Positions 45,555 through 45,865 of a DNA stretch of 45,865 nucleotides are shown here, in pieces (within the stretch, counting starts at the first letter, position 1; each line of letters starts with the position of its first letter). A program made the translations under genes and the position numbers. The notes under the pieces are model-generated. The model was not told the DNA's origin and did not search any database. It was given only the letters and a program-made list of their open reading frames with translations. The stretch is from Phoronis australis. Its lineage: Eukaryota; Phoronida; Phoronidae. The stretch lies in NCBI GenBank assembly GCA_002633005.1, contig NMRA01000590.1, positions 72,478 through 118,342 of the forward strand, in the 5' to 3' direction.

Positions 45555-45751
45555 TTAAGCCGTTGCAGTGTAAACTGGGTTGTCTTTTCCCGCAAAGACG
45601 ACATGCTTCTTCGCCTGTGCTCCAAAGTAGGCAGCGACGCCAATGGTGAGCACGAGAAGCACAGCCAGAACAACCACAACCACAAAGAAGACGGTGTTGC
45701 TGGTGTATCCGGTGCAAATAGGTCGCGAGCCTGTTTTAATATCCTCATTTT
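45555..45751 (-). CDS. C-terminal exon of a single-pass membrane protein with NPVY tail
   Basis: This minus-strand exon starts at a phase-1 acceptor (CTATTTCAG) and ends in TAA. It encodes NEDIKTGSRPICTGYTSNT, then an unbroken hydrophobic segment (FFVVVVVLAVLLVLTIGVAA) and a short tail, AYFGAQAKKHVVFAGKDNPV, ending YTATA. One cysteine, then about 25 hydrophobic residues, then a basic AKK stop-transfer, gives a type I orientation with the tail in the cytosol. NPVY fits the NPxY motif bound by PTB-domain and clathrin adaptors. ZP-domain and similar adhesion proteins end this way, but the ectodomain lies beyond 45865, so the family is open. Phase-1 intron use matches the FN3 exons. Confidence 0.7.
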
Positions 45752-45848
45752 CTGAAATAGGGATACAGAGAAGAAAAAAATAAGTTGTACCAGGGCTTGG
45801 TCTTCCGTCTAAGCATAATGACATAAAGAGGACAACTGCACTGAATAA
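45752..45848 (-). other. Intron upstream of the membrane exon
   Basis: Intronic sequence on the minus strand, leading to the acceptor CTATTTCAG next to the coding exon. Confidence 0.55.
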
Positions 45849-45865
45849 GCGAGAGAGAGAGAGAG
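45849..45865. repeat. GA microsatellite at the window edge
   Basis: A (GA)n run continues to the last base and off the window. Confidence 0.9.

Noticed and set aside
237-45751. FN3 exons and the transmembrane exon as one gene
   Set aside because: On the minus strand the transmembrane exon is upstream and ends in a stop codon, so it cannot precede the FN3 exons in one transcript's coding region.

Overview
The window is eukaryotic, and most likely a marine invertebrate, probably an anthozoan cnidarian. It is AT-rich and intron-rich. Single-domain exons are bounded by phase-1 introns with good splice sites, the sequence is dense with many classes of transposable element, and the motif ACATGTA recurs. 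The taxon is inferred, not shown.

Host genes occupy very little of it. On the minus strand near the left end are two fibronectin type III (FN3) exons (1575-1835 and 237-500), both symmetric phase 1-1. They belong to a gene that continues off the left edge. At the right end, also on the minus strand, is the last coding exon (45555-45751) of another gene, a single-pass membrane protein with a short tail ending in an NPVY motif. Because that exon carries a stop codon, the two loci are separate genes. A few weak candidate exons lie between them (8768-8830, 12102-11930, about 12179-12351, 27121-27215).

The rest is largely a graveyard of mobile elements. (1) 2185-6260: a Penelope-like element (reverse transcriptase plus GIY-YIG), split by a 5'-truncated non-LTR retrotransposon with an exact 12-bp target duplication. 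(2) 12576-12718: a short inverted-repeat element. (3) 13263-15322, minus strand: a gag relic and a possible LTR. (4) 15529-22228: a 6,700-bp element without long ORFs, with short TIRs and palindromic subterminal arrays, inserted into an older minus-strand ORF. It carries its own tandem repeats and a nested 164-bp MITE at 18794-18957. (5) 24150: a THAP-like start relic. (6) 27692 and 29918: two identical 60-bp termini, both starting at TTAA, around a LINE 3' fragment at 28920-29592. (7) 34683-36344: a Kolobok-like element with TTAA target duplications, long TIRs, a THAP ORF and a convergent P2X7-like cysteine-motif ORF. (8) 37739-38640, minus strand: a non-LTR relic. (9) 40509-43439: a six-unit, roughly 430-bp tandem repeat with microsatellite tails and GC hairpins, bounded by 12-bp inverted repeats and resembling a Helentron-type non-autonomous element.

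The most interesting candidates for undescribed biology are the 6.7-kb non-coding element, the THAP/P2X7-like two-gene Kolobok cassette, and the hairpin-terminated 430-bp array.
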